A stretch of 64,000 bases of DNA from Muricauda sp. SCSIO 64092 (GTDB lineage: Bacteria > Bacteroidota > Bacteroidia > Flavobacteriales > Flavobacteriaceae): NCBI RefSeq assembly GCF_023016285.1, contig NZ_CP095413.1:2666001-2730000 (forward strand), in the 5' to 3' direction. This document shows, piece after piece, positions 19,389 through 27,926 of the stretch. Positions within the stretch are counted from its first letter, which is position 1, and each line of letters starts with the position of its first letter. The notes under the pieces were generated by a model. It made no database searches. It worked only from the letters and a program-made list of their open reading frames with translations, and had not been told where the DNA came from. The translations under genes and the position numbers were made by a program.

Positions 19389-19418
19389 CGCACGTTTAAA
19401 TTTAAAAACCAATAAACT

Positions 19419-19652
19419 ATGTCAGACATTGCATCAAGAGTAAAGGCCATTATCGTTGATAAATTGGGTGTTGATGAGAATGAGGTAGTACCTGAAGCAA
19501 GTTTTACCAACGATTTAGGTGCCGATTCCTTGGATACTGTTGAGTTGATAATGGAGTTTGAAAAGGAATTCGATATTCAGATTCCAGACGACCAAGCTGA
19601 AAACATTGCAACAGTAGGTCAGGCTATAAGCTATATAGAAGAAGCAAAGTAA
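19419..19652 (+). CDS. acpP: Acyl carrier protein
   Basis: Carries growing acyl chains in type II fatty-acid synthesis. 77 acidic residues, with S37 in [10 protein letters not shown] as the 4'-phosphopantetheine attachment site. Followed by fabF, with an attenuator-like hairpin between the two, which would allow acpP to be transcribed in excess of fabF. Confidence 0.97.
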   Translation: MSDIASRVKAIIVDKLGVDENEVVPEASFTNDLGADSLDTVELIMEFEKEFDIQIPDDQAENIATVGQAISYIEEAK

Positions 19653-19678
19653 TCTATGATATTTTACTAAAGAGTAGG

Positions 19679-19718
19679 AATTATCCATGTGGTGCTTCAT
19701 CACATGGATAATTTTTTT
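19679..19718 (+). terminator. Hairpin with T-run between acpP and fabF (attenuator)
   Basis: Perfect 13-bp stem (19679-19691 / 19701-19713, ending CCATGTG / CACATGG) with a 9-nt loop and a seven-T run (19712-19718). It lies 27 nt after the acpP stop and 24 nt before the fabF ATG. By structure it is a strong intrinsic terminator, yet it sits inside an operon. Confidence 0.8.
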
Positions 19719-19742
19719 AATTTCAGGCTAAATAGTGGTTCT

Positions 19743-20993
19743 ATGCAATTAAAACGAGTCATGATAACCGGTCTAGGTGCACTCACGCCCATAGGCAACA
19801 CTCTTGAGGCATACTGGGAAGGACTCAAGAACGGTAAAAGTGGTGCTGCTCCGATTACTTATTTTGATACGGAGAAGTTTAAGACCAAATTTGCCTGTGA
19901 GCTTAAGGGATACAATCCACAGGACTATTTTGACAGAAAGGAAGCCCGTAAACTTGATCGTTTTGCCCAATATGCCCTTGTATCTTCGGATGAGGCCATA
20001 GCTGATTCCGGACTGGACTTGGACAAAGTGGACAAGTTCCGTGTTGGGGTGGTTTGGGGAGCAGGTATTGGAGGTTTGCAAACCTTTCAGGATGAAGTCA
20101 TTGGCTATGCCAAAGGTGATGGTACACCCAGGTTTAACCCATTCTTTATCCCCAAAATGATTGCGGACATCGCCCCGGGCAACATTTCCATTAAGCATGG
20201 CTTTATGGGACCTAACTATACAACGGTATCTGCCTGTGCTTCTTCTGCAAATGCTTTGATAGATGCCTTAAACTATATTAGGCTTGGCCATTGCGATGTT
20301 GTGGTTACCGGAGGTAGTGAGGCTGCAGTGACCATTGCCGGGATGGGCGGGTTTAATGCCATGCATGCCCTTTCTACAAGAAATGACAGCCCGGAAACAG
20401 CTTCCAGGCCATTTGATGCCACCAGGGACGGCTTTGTTCTAGGGGAAGGGGCAGGAGCATTGATCCTTGAAGATTATGACCACGCCATGGCCAGGGGAGC
20501 CAAGATCTATGGGGAAGTTTTGGGAGGCGGATTGAGCAGTGATGCCTACCACATGACCGCTCCACATCCAGATGGCATAGGGGTGGTCCGAGTCATGGAA
20601 AATTGCTTGCGCAATGCCGGTCTTAAACCAGAGGATGTGGATATCATCAATACCCATGGAACCTCAACACCCTTGGGAGACGTAGCGGAACTAAAGGCCA
20701 TTTCCAATGTATTTGGTTCCCATACCCCTAAAATGAATATAAATTCAACCAAATCCATGACAGGTCATTTGTTGGGAGCGGCCGGTGCCATTGAAGCTAT
20801 TGCTTCTATTTTGGCACTGAAGTACAATACGGTCCCACCAACAATAAATCACAGCACTGTGGATGAAAGTATTGATCCCGCTCTCAATTTAACCTTGAAC
20901 AAGGCGCAGGAAAGGGAGGTCAATATAGCCATGAGCAATACCTTTGGCTTTGGTGGTCACAACGCCTGTGTGCTTTTCAAAAAAATTAGCTAG
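19743..20993 (+). CDS. fabF: Beta-ketoacyl-ACP synthase II
   Basis: Elongating condensing enzyme of fatty-acid synthesis. 416 aa from ATG 19743 (MQLKRVMITGLGALTPIG, the usual FabF N terminus). Active-site Cys in TVSACASS, and the two histidines in NTHGTSTPLGD and MTGHLLGAAGA are present. An ATG 18 codons upstream lies within the hairpin and is rejected. Followed 12 nt later by rnc. Confidence 0.95.
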   Translation: MQLKRVMITGLGALTPIGNTLEAYWEGLKNGKSGAAPITYFDTEKFKTKFACELKGYNPQDYFDRKEARKLDRFAQYALVSSDEAIADSGLDLDKVDKFRVGVVWGAGIGGLQTFQDEVIGYAKGDGTPRFNPFFIPKMIADIAPGNISIKHGFMGPNYTTVSACASSANALIDALNYIRLGHCDVVVTGGSEAAVTIAGMGGFNAMHALSTRNDSPETASRPFDATRDGFVLGEGAGALILEDYDHAMARGAKIYGEVLGGGLSSDAYHMTAPHPDGIGVVRVMENCLRNAGLKPEDVDIINTHGTSTPLGDVAELKAISNVFGSHTPKMNINSTKSMTGHLLGAAGAIEAIASILALKYNTVPPTINHSTVDESIDPALNLTLNKAQEREVNIAMSNTFGFGGHNACVLFKKIS

Positions 20994-21005
20994 TCAAATC
21001 TCCCG

Positions 21006-21743
21006 ATGAAGTTTGCCCCCAAAATATTTAATTCCCATCCTAAAGCGGATGGGGATTTTTTTTTGGGCATAAAAAACATTTTGGGATTTAAACCCAAAGA
21101 CCTGGAAATCTACAAAAAGGCTTTCCTGCATCGATCCATGAACAAAAGGGATGATGGTGGAAATCCCATGAATTATGAACGATTGGAATTTTTGGGGGAT
21201 GCCATGCTTGGGACCATTATCTCAAAGCATTTGTACAATAAAGTCCCGGAAGGGGACGAGGGCTATTTGACCAAAATGCGTTCCAAGATCGTAAGTAGAA
21301 AACACTTGAACGAATTGGGCAAGGATTTGAACCTTTTGGAATTTGTGGAAAGTAGGATTCCCAAATCCCATTTTGGTGACAATATCCATGGTAATGTGTT
21401 CGAGGCCCTGGTGGGTGCCATTTATTTGGACAAGGGATATACGGCATGTGAAAAATTCATTAATAATCGGGTTATCGAACCCTATGTGGATATTGAACAA
21501 CTGGAGGGAAAGGTCATCAGCTACAAAAGCTTGGTCATTGAGTGGTGCCAAAAACAAAAGAAGGACTTTCAGTACGAGGTTTATGAAGATACTGGAAATG
21601 ATGAACTAAGGCATTTTGCCGTGAAGCTTTACATTGATGGCAAAATATTGGCAAAAGCCAGGGCAACTTCCAAAAAAAAGGCCGAAGAAAAAGCTTCCAA
21701 GAGGGCATATTATGCACTTCAGAATAAAATTAAGGAACTCTAA
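21006..21743 (+). CDS. rnc: Ribonuclease III
   Basis: Double-strand-specific endoribonuclease for rRNA and mRNA processing. 245 aa: RNase III domain with signature ERLEFLGDAMLG and acidic residues at the second half of the active site (NVFEALVGAIYLDKG), then a double-stranded-RNA-binding domain at about residues 170-243 ending in AKARATSKKKAEEKASKRA. Downstream of fabF as in many bacteria. Confidence 0.95.
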   Translation: MKFAPKIFNSHPKADGDFFLGIKNILGFKPKDLEIYKKAFLHRSMNKRDDGGNPMNYERLEFLGDAMLGTIISKHLYNKVPEGDEGYLTKMRSKIVSRKHLNELGKDLNLLEFVESRIPKSHFGDNIHGNVFEALVGAIYLDKGYTACEKFINNRVIEPYVDIEQLEGKVISYKSLVIEWCQKQKKDFQYEVYEDTGNDELRHFAVKLYIDGKILAKARATSKKKAEEKASKRAYYALQNKIKEL

Positions 21744-21856
21744 TTTTTAAGAAAAAGTAAACTCAAACGTTTTCGTAACCTGCTTATCCCTACAGGATGG
21801 GCTTTAACTAGGCGGGTTGATGTATTAGCACTATATTTACAATTCGCTAGATTTTG

Positions 21857-22318
21857 ATGGTCACTATACACAAAATTTCCGAGGGATTGTTTATGGAGTC
21901 CTTCGATCTTATTGCACTCCATTGTGCTATGGAATGTTATGCGTTGGCCTATCATATCAATAAAGCAACCGGGTTTAAATTGGTAAGGGCGGAAGAGGAT
22001 CTGGAAATTGCAACCTCTTCGTATCCCTTCTATGAGTGGAAGGACAGTATTAAGGACCAGGAGTGGTATTTAATAAAAAATGTAGTTACGGTAGAAGAGG
22101 TTGGCGATGACCAGGGATTGTTTCAGGATAGTATGACCACAACCTTACATTATTTACTGGAAGAAAGGAAGGAAATCAACTATTTACTGAAATTGAGCCC
22201 AGGGAATTCCAATGAAATAACAAAGGCCCTGGAAATTATACGGACCGTCCCCAGCATAAGCATGGCTTATCAAATGGATGTGGAAACACTAAAATCTAAA
22301 AGAAATCTAATATTTTAA
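21857..22318 (+). CDS. IPExxxVDY-family-like conserved protein
   Basis: 153-aa soluble protein that I recognise as the small conserved protein commonly found between rnc and pyk in Flavobacteriia. Supporting marks: DLIALHCAMECYALAYHINK near the N terminus, YPFYEWKD in the middle, and the ending ISMAYQMDVETLKSKRNLIF. No catalytic motif or membrane segment is seen and the function is unknown. Start at ATG 21857 rather than the TTG just before. It ends 2 nt before pyk, so the two are likely co-translated. Confidence 0.75.
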   Translation: MVTIHKISEGLFMESFDLIALHCAMECYALAYHINKATGFKLVRAEEDLEIATSSYPFYEWKDSIKDQEWYLIKNVVTVEEVGDDQGLFQDSMTTTLHYLLEERKEINYLLKLSPGNSNEITKALEIIRTVPSISMAYQMDVETLKSKRNLIF

Positions 22319-22320
22319 TA

Positions 22321-23763
22321 ATGCCTTCAAAGAAGAAAACCAAAATTGTGGCCACGTTAGGCCCTGCTACCAGTAAGAAAGAGGTATTAAGGGAAATGAT
22401 GAAGGAAGGGGTCGATGTATTTCGAATTAACTTTTCGCACGCCAATTATGACGATGTTAAGGAGCGCATAGAACTGATTAGGGAGTTGAATGAAGAGCTG
22501 GAGTATAATGTGGCAATTTTGGCAGATTTACAGGGACCAAAATTACGCGTGGGCGTCATGGGGGGTGAAGTGGTGGTTGCCCCGGACGATGAAATACTTT
22601 TTGTTACCGGAGAACCTTTTGAAGGAAGCGCAGAACGGGTGTATATGAACTATACCAGTTTCCCCCAGGATGTAAAACCAGGGGAACGGATTCTATTGGA
22701 TGATGGAAAGCTGATTTTTGAGGTCATGCATACCAATGGGGAAAATGAAGTAAAGGCCAAGGTAATACAGGGCGGCCCACTTAAATCCAAAAAAGGGGTC
22801 AACCTTCCCAATACCAATATTTCCTTGCCCGCATTGACCGAGAAGGACATTGAGGACGCCATTTTTGCCATAAAACAGGAAGTGGATTGGATTGCATTGT
22901 CCTTTGTGCGATTTAGTCAGGATTTGATCGATCTGCAAAATTTGATCAAAGTACATTCCGATAATAAAATTCCGATAGTCGCAAAAATTGAAAAACCTGA
23001 AGCCGTTGATAACATTGATAAGATTGTTGCCTATTGTGATGGCTTGATGGTTGCACGTGGTGACTTGGGGGTGGAGGTTCCGGCTCAGGAAGTCCCATTG
23101 ATACAGAAACAATTGGTGCTAAGGGCAAAAAAGGCAAGGATACCGGTAATTATTGCCACCCAAATGATGGAGAGCATGATCACAAGCTTAACCCCGACCC
23201 GTGCAGAGGTCAATGATGTGGCCAATTCCGTTATGGATGGTGCAGATGCCGTAATGCTTTCCGGGGAGACCTCCGTGGGCAATTATCCCGTACAGGTCAT
23301 CCAAAAAATGACAAGTATCTTAAAAAGTGTGGAGGGCTCAAATTTGATTACCGTGCCACAGAATCCGCCACATATCAGGACCAAAAGATATATCACCAAA
23401 TCAGTCTGTTACCATGCGGCCCTAATGGCGAATGAAATACAGGCAAAGGCCATTTCCACATTGACCAATAGTGGGTATACGGCATTTCAGATATCTGCAT
23501 GGCGTCCAAGCGCACATATTCTGGTATTTACCTCAAACAAGAGGATTTTAACACAACTCAATCTTTTATGGGGGGTAAAGGCCTTTTATTATGACCGTTA
23601 TGTTTCCACCGATGAAACCATTGAGGATGTTAACGTAATTGCATGCAAAAAAGGATTCCTGGATGTAGGGGACATGCTGATCAGTTTGGCAGCAATGCCC
23701 ATTAAGGATAAGGGGATGGTCAATACCTTAAGGGTAACGGAAATAGAGACCTGTGCGTTCTAA
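22321..23763 (+). CDS. pyk: Pyruvate kinase
   Basis: Last step of glycolysis: phosphoenolpyruvate plus ADP to pyruvate plus ATP. 480 aa. N-terminal KTKIVATLGPATS, FRINFSHA, the ADLQGPKLRVG segment, the active-site IVAKIEKPEAVDNID and MVARGDLGVE, and APTRAEVND-like PTRAEVNDVANSVMDG are present. Its stop overlaps that of the convergent PAS gene, with no terminator visible between them. Confidence 0.96.
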   Translation: MPSKKKTKIVATLGPATSKKEVLREMMKEGVDVFRINFSHANYDDVKERIELIRELNEELEYNVAILADLQGPKLRVGVMGGEVVVAPDDEILFVTGEPFEGSAERVYMNYTSFPQDVKPGERILLDDGKLIFEVMHTNGENEVKAKVIQGGPLKSKKGVNLPNTNISLPALTEKDIEDAIFAIKQEVDWIALSFVRFSQDLIDLQNLIKVHSDNKIPIVAKIEKPEAVDNIDKIVAYCDGLMVARGDLGVEVPAQEVPLIQKQLVLRAKKARIPVIIATQMMESMITSLTPTRAEVNDVANSVMDGADAVMLSGETSVGNYPVQVIQKMTSILKSVEGSNLITVPQNPPHIRTKRYITKSVCYHAALMANEIQAKAISTLTNSGYTAFQISAWRPSAHILVFTSNKRILTQLNLLWGVKAFYYDRYVSTDETIEDVNVIACKKGFLDVGDMLISLAAMPIKDKGMVNTLRVTEIETCAF

Positions 23764-24272
23764 GCTACCTCGCGCTCAAAAGCGATAAAGTTGACTACTT
23801 TGCCGTGGACATCTTTGACCGGGGCCCCTTTGATCCAACATTTATAGGTTGAACCGTCTTTTCGGTAATTCAGGATAACCTCTTCAAAAGGTTCCCTGTT
23901 TTCTATGGCCTTACGTATTCTAAGGGAAGTCTCCTGGCACGTTTTTTCCCCCTGAAACAGTTTGGGCTTCTTGCCTATAATTTCCTGGGGGAGGTAACCA
24001 TTCATTCCATAAATACTTTTTGAAGCGTGTACTATGGTAAGATTGGTATCCGTGACGACCACAATATGGTTATCTTCCAGAATTTCCTTCTCAAAGGACG
24101 AGGTATCTTCCCATTTGTGGGTCAAGGCAAAGGATTTTAAATTCTTGACCTCGCTTAAACCGCTACAAAGGGTGTTGAATCCGCTTGAAAATAAATCCCA
24201 CGATCCCAAAGGGAGACTTTTCAATCCCTGTTTGGCATAGAAATTATTAGCGGCAAAATCGTATTCTTTCAT
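23760..24272 (-). CDS. PAS domain protein
   Basis: 170-aa protein with a single C-terminal PAS domain (about residues 70-165: IVVVTDTNLTIVHASKSIYGMNGY, PQEIIGKKPKLFQG, YRKDGSTYKCWIKGAPV). No kinase, cyclase or DNA-binding domain is attached, so it may act through a partner or be a sensor remnant. I prefer the ATG at 24272 over a GTG three codons upstream. Ends convergently on pyk with a 4-nt overlap. Confidence 0.8.
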   Translation of the reverse strand: MKEYDFAANNFYAKQGLKSLPLGSWDLFSSGFNTLCSGLSEVKNLKSFALTHKWEDTSSFEKEILEDNHIVVVTDTNLTIVHASKSIYGMNGYLPQEIIGKKPKLFQGEKTCQETSLRIRKAIENREPFEEVILNYRKDGSTYKCWIKGAPVKDVHGKVVNFIAFEREVA

Positions 24273-24447
24273 CTCTTTCACACTGCAATACTAGGAAAAT
24301 CAGCAACTTGGAAAAAACTTATAACATGAATTAACAGTTCTGTCCAAGACTAACATTCGTATTTACAGGTATTGGGGATGTAAGACTAAACAAAAAAATA
24401 GACTAATCCACAGGGTTTTCGGCCTTTTATAATCTTGGACAACAACT

Positions 24448-25284
24448 ATGAAACTAGAATTTCACGACCCAAAACTAGGTGCTTTGTTTGGTTTGACGGA
24501 CGATATCAAAAATGAAGGGAGATACTTTACCCTAACCGAAAGGACCATAAAGTTTTTATGGAATAGGAACAATGAACCTGTATGGTTAACCGTGGATGGA
24601 CTTAAACTTGAATTACTTCCCAATCAATTGGTTACCGTTACCTACCTGCAACAAATTTCATATAAGGATGCCAGCCTACCCATAACTGCTTTTTTGTTCA
24701 ATAGGGAATTTTACTGTATTGCGGACCATGATAGTGAAGTCTCCTGCAACGGTATCCTATTTTTTGGAACCCAGGATTTGCCCATTATCACTTTACATAA
24801 GGAGCACCAAAAACGATTTGATCTGCACTACGATATCTTTGTGGAAGAGTTTTCCACTCCGGATAAGATCCAGGGAGACATGCTTCAAATGCTATTGAAG
24901 CGTTTGATCATTATGAGCACCCGTTTGGCCAAAGAGCAATTGATCGTAAAGGAATTGAACAATGATCAAATTGAAGTAATCCGAAAGTTCAACTTTTTGG
25001 TGGATATTCATTACCGCACCAAACGAAAGGTGAGTGATTATGCCGATATGCTGTTTAAGTCCCCCAAAACCCTTTCGAACCTTTTTTCCATTTACAATCA
25101 AAAATCCCCGCAACAGATCATTTTAGACCGATTGGCCTTGGAAGCCAAACGATTGATTCATTTTACCGATAAGCAAAACCAGGAGATTGCCTACGAATTG
25201 GGGTTTAACGATCCGGCACATTTTAGCAAGTTCTTTAAAAAAGTGACCAAAATGACCCCTTCCGAATACAGGGATGGGCCCTAG
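24448..25284 (+). CDS. AraC family transcriptional regulator
   Basis: 278 aa. N-terminal cupin-like sensing region (about residues 30-110) and C-terminal AraC double helix-turn-helix (about 190-278) ending FNDPAHFSKFFKKVTKMTPSEYR, the standard family signature. Divergent from the PAS gene and directly upstream, same strand, of the 52-aa peptide, AhpD-like and cupredoxin-like genes, which it may control. Confidence 0.88.
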   Translation: MKLEFHDPKLGALFGLTDDIKNEGRYFTLTERTIKFLWNRNNEPVWLTVDGLKLELLPNQLVTVTYLQQISYKDASLPITAFLFNREFYCIADHDSEVSCNGILFFGTQDLPIITLHKEHQKRFDLHYDIFVEEFSTPDKIQGDMLQMLLKRLIIMSTRLAKEQLIVKELNNDQIEVIRKFNFLVDIHYRTKRKVSDYADMLFKSPKTLSNLFSIYNQKSPQQIILDRLALEAKRLIHFTDKQNQEIAYELGFNDPAHFSKFFKKVTKMTPSEYRDGP

Positions 25285-25385
25285 TAAGTCCTTAAGGGAA
25301 ATTTTGACAAGCCATCGGGAAATCCCTACTAACCCCCACCCTCTTCATCGCCGCATCTTTGTACTGTAATTAAAAAACCATAACA

Positions 25386-25544
25386 ATGAATGCAGCACAG
25401 AAATCAATATTCAATCTGATAGAAATTTTTAGGAGCACTAAAAAAGCACCGGTGGTAAGACCAGTAGCTGCTACGCATTGCGAGCAAAGACATCACCACG
25501 ATTTTTATTGTGATGCCGAGAAACCTTTTGTAACACAAGTTTAA
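25386..25544 (+). CDS. 52-aa His/Cys-rich small protein
   Basis: ATG at 25386, TAA at 25542. The middle carries HCEQRHHHDFYC (residues 31-42), five of whose twelve residues are His or Cys in a spacing that could bind zinc, iron or copper; the N-terminal 15 residues form a likely amphipathic helix. No signal peptide. I do not recognise a family. Support as a real gene: defined start, dense putative metal ligands, and placement 101 nt after an AraC regulator and 54 nt before an AhpD-like gene on the same strand in otherwise unexplained DNA. It is too short for most gene finders. Confidence 0.6.
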   Translation: MNAAQKSIFNLIEIFRSTKKAPVVRPVAATHCEQRHHHDFYCDAEKPFVTQV

Positions 25545-25598
25545 TTCAAATATTTAGTAACAATTCCCCCTATACAGGGAGGATAACAAAGTAAAATT

Positions 25599-26147
25599 AT
25601 GAGCACATTTAATGTACCTAAAAGAGAAGAAGTAAGTAGTACTAACCAAGCTATTTTTGACAACCTGGAAAAAGCTGTTGGCTTTGTTCCCAATCTTTTC
25701 GCGACCTATGCATATTCTGAAAATGCATTGGGCAACTATTTAACACTGTCCAACGGAAAGACCTCTTTAAACGCAAAGGAAAAGGAAGTAGTGAATTTGG
25801 CCGTGAGCCAGGTAAATAACTGTATCTATTGTTTATCCGCACATACGGCCATTGGCAAAATGAATGGTTTTTCCGATGACCAAATCCTGGAACTGAGGGC
25901 TGGAAAAGCATCATTTGACACCAAGTTGGATGCCTTGGCAAGATTGGCCCGAAACATTACTGAAAATAGGGGAGCCACGGATAGCAATGTGGTAGCTAAT
26001 TTCTTTGAAGCCGGATGGACAAAGGAAAACCTTGTGGACACCATTGTGTTGGTAGGGGACAAGACCATTTCCAATTATCTACACAAAACTACGGATGTGC
26101 CTGTTGATTTTCCCGTAGCACAACCTTTGGACTTAGTTGAAGCATAA
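25599..26147 (+). CDS. Carboxymuconolactone decarboxylase / AhpD-like peroxidase-related protein
   Basis: 182 aa. The AhpD-type redox site is complete: E63-x11-C75-x2-C78-x3-H82 (CIYCLSAH), with conserved helices around it. Members reduce peroxide or disulfides through this CxxC pair. Follows the 52-aa peptide and precedes a cupredoxin-like protein by 31 nt; the group looks like one stress-response transcript. A strict decarboxylase role is unlikely given the CxxC. Confidence 0.85.
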   Translation: MSTFNVPKREEVSSTNQAIFDNLEKAVGFVPNLFATYAYSENALGNYLTLSNGKTSLNAKEKEVVNLAVSQVNNCIYCLSAHTAIGKMNGFSDDQILELRAGKASFDTKLDALARLARNITENRGATDSNVVANFFEAGWTKENLVDTIVLVGDKTISNYLHKTTDVPVDFPVAQPLDLVEA

Positions 26148-26178
26148 GTAAAATCAAATAAAATTTAAAGTTTTAGAA

Positions 26179-26568
26179 ATGAAAAGAGTAATAGCATTAG
26201 TAGTGGTCATGGTTGGCTTTGCAGTAACGGCAAACGCCCAGGATAAGATGATGGCCAAAGAGGTCAAGACCATTTCCTTGGAACAGACCCCTGGGGAATT
26301 TGTACAAAAAAGCTTAACTGTGGAAGAGGGAACCTACGTGTTTGCAATTGCAAACAATGGTATTGACCACAATGTAGGCTTTGTTTTGGTTGAAAAAGGA
26401 AAAGACATCAGTAAGCCTGAAAATCATATACAGACGGCTTATGTCACTGCACCGGTAGGAACCAATGAAACACAAAAATCAAAACCTACCGTATTGGCCA
26501 AAGGGGAATATGTATATTTCTGTCCCTTGAATCCAACAGCAACCGACAATACATTGATTGTACAGTAG
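26179..26568 (+). CDS. Exported cupredoxin-like protein
   Basis: 129 aa with a signal peptide (MKRVIALVVVMVGFAVTANAQ) and a cupredoxin-type beta fold after it. A likely His ligand is H64 in GIDHNVGFVL and a Cys is C115 in YVYFCPLNP, but the usual His and Met that follow the Cys in type 1 copper sites are absent. Either copper binding is lost or changed, or the metal is shared with a partner. Last gene before a strong terminator. Confidence 0.7.
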   Translation: MKRVIALVVVMVGFAVTANAQDKMMAKEVKTISLEQTPGEFVQKSLTVEEGTYVFAIANNGIDHNVGFVLVEKGKDISKPENHIQTAYVTAPVGTNETQKSKPTVLAKGEYVYFCPLNPTATDNTLIVQ

Positions 26569-26591
26569 TTTGGTGTATTGATCAAACGTTC

Positions 26592-26624
26592 AAAAAAACC
26601 CGATTCTTTGAATCGGGTTTTTTT
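26592..26624. terminator. Bidirectional terminator after cupredoxin gene
   Basis: Stem of A-run plus CCCGATT (26599-26605) and AATCGGG (26611-26617) with a 5-nt loop, followed by seven T. A-run on the other side makes it usable by the convergent TetR gene as well. Confidence 0.9.
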
Positions 26625-26655
26625 ATTGAACTCATTTCAAAAAGATTAAGTGGGT

Positions 26656-27237
26656 TCATTGTTTTAAACGGGATTCCACAAATAATGATGGGGCAATACT
26701 TTTGGCCAAATGTATGGGCCAATCATTTTGATGTAAATGACTCTCGGTAATGGCGCTCTCATATAGCAGATAGAGTCCTCCCGAAATTTTTTCGGTTTCT
26801 GCAATTGAAATATGGGCGATATTGTCACCAACGATTTCTCCCAGAAATAGAAGCAATTCCTTTTTTTGACGCTGGATCACAGCATGGATTTTTTTGTCTT
26901 TAGAACTCAATTCCCCCAAAATTTTTTGTGCCCAACAACCATAGAAATCCCCCTGTCGGTACAAATTCCTCAAAAAATCAAAAATGGCCAATAATTGTGG
27001 TTTTCCAAGGGGTTTACTGCGCACAAAAGAGGTCAAAGGTTTCATAAAGGATTGGTGGCGCATTTCTAAATAAGCGATACAAATAGCTTCTTTTGATTTA
27101 AAATGATGGTAAAGCGTAGCCTTGGCAATATTGGATTTGGCGACAATTTCGTTGATTCCCGTAGCATTGTATCCGTTACTGTAGAACAAATCATTGGCTA
27201 TGGAGATGATATGGTGCTTGATATTGGTTTTTTGCAT
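26656..27237 (-). CDS. TetR family transcriptional regulator
   Basis: 193 aa from ATG 27237. N-terminal HTH of about 50 residues (LFYSNGYNATGINEIVAKSNIAKATLYHHFKSKEA), and a C-terminal ligand-binding region that holds a single Cys and is otherwise unremarkable. A TTG start two codons upstream is possible. A palindrome 14 nt upstream is a plausible own operator. Divergent from the small membrane exporter at 27417, a possible target. Confidence 0.88.
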   Translation of the reverse strand: MQKTNIKHHIISIANDLFYSNGYNATGINEIVAKSNIAKATLYHHFKSKEAICIAYLEMRHQSFMKPLTSFVRSKPLGKPQLLAIFDFLRNLYRQGDFYGCWAQKILGELSSKDKKIHAVIQRQKKELLLFLGEIVGDNIAHISIAETEKISGGLYLLYESAITESHLHQNDWPIHLAKSIAPSLFVESRLKQ

Positions 27238-27250
27238 ATTCAAAGATAGT

Positions 27251-27267
27251 AAAGACCGGTCTGTCTA
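27251..27267. promoter_or_regulatory. Putative TetR operator
   Basis: Perfect 10-bp palindrome AGACCGGTCT at 27253-27262, followed by GTCTA, so that AGAC-N6-GTCT is also present. This resembles the AGAC/GTCT half-sites bound by several TetR regulators. It lies 14 nt upstream of the TetR ATG in the divergent gap. Confidence 0.5.
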
Positions 27268-27416
27268 TGTATAAAAACGCTAAAATTGATCTTTTCTTTT
27301 CGCCGTATCAGGTTTTTCTTTCAATTAGGGGATCGGGACAAAAATTTTAATCATTTTTTAGCGTTCTTTTCGCTGAAATATTTGCTACTCAAGCGTAGTT
27401 TAGCAAAAAAATAGCT

Positions 27417-27869
27417 GTGATCATAGATCTTATCACTTCCATTCTTTGGAGCCTGTCGCCTTTTGGGGAATCCAAGGTGGGAATTCCCTATGGAATTGCG
27501 CAGGGTGTGAACAGTTATCTGGTTTTTGTGACTTGCTTTTTGGCCAATGTGCTGGTATTCCCCTTAATGATGTTCTTTTTGGAAAATGTGAACAAAGGAC
27601 TCATCCAATGGCGGCCTTATAAAAAAGCAGCGATTTGGGTAGCGAAGCGGGCCAAATCGGGCACAGGAAATAAAATCCATCGGTTTGGTTTTTTTGGTTT
27701 GGCACTTTTTGTCATGCTTCCGGTACCTGGAACAGGGGTATATGCGGGGAGTATTGCGGCTTATCTATTTCAAATTGAACGGAAAAAGGCCTTTATTGCG
27801 AATGCCATCGGTATTTTCTTTTCATCATTGATCATTTGGGGGGTAACCGTTTCGGTCAAGGCCATCTGA
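27417..27869 (+). CDS. Small multidrug export family membrane protein
   Basis: 150 aa with about four hydrophobic segments; matches the COG2426/Sm_multidrug_ex family by its pattern ESKVGIPYGIAQG at the N terminus and LPVPGTGVYAGSIAAYLF in the second half. Begins with GTG. The family name is historical and transport has little direct support. Divergent from the TetR gene, which may regulate it. Confidence 0.75.
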   Translation: MIIDLITSILWSLSPFGESKVGIPYGIAQGVNSYLVFVTCFLANVLVFPLMMFFLENVNKGLIQWRPYKKAAIWVAKRAKSGTGNKIHRFGFFGLALFVMLPVPGTGVYAGSIAAYLFQIERKKAFIANAIGIFFSSLIIWGVTVSVKAI

Positions 27870-27926
27870 GGTCTTTGGTCCTGGCTCAACCTATCTGGGA
27901 AATCCTTTACGTATTCTTACCCAAGC

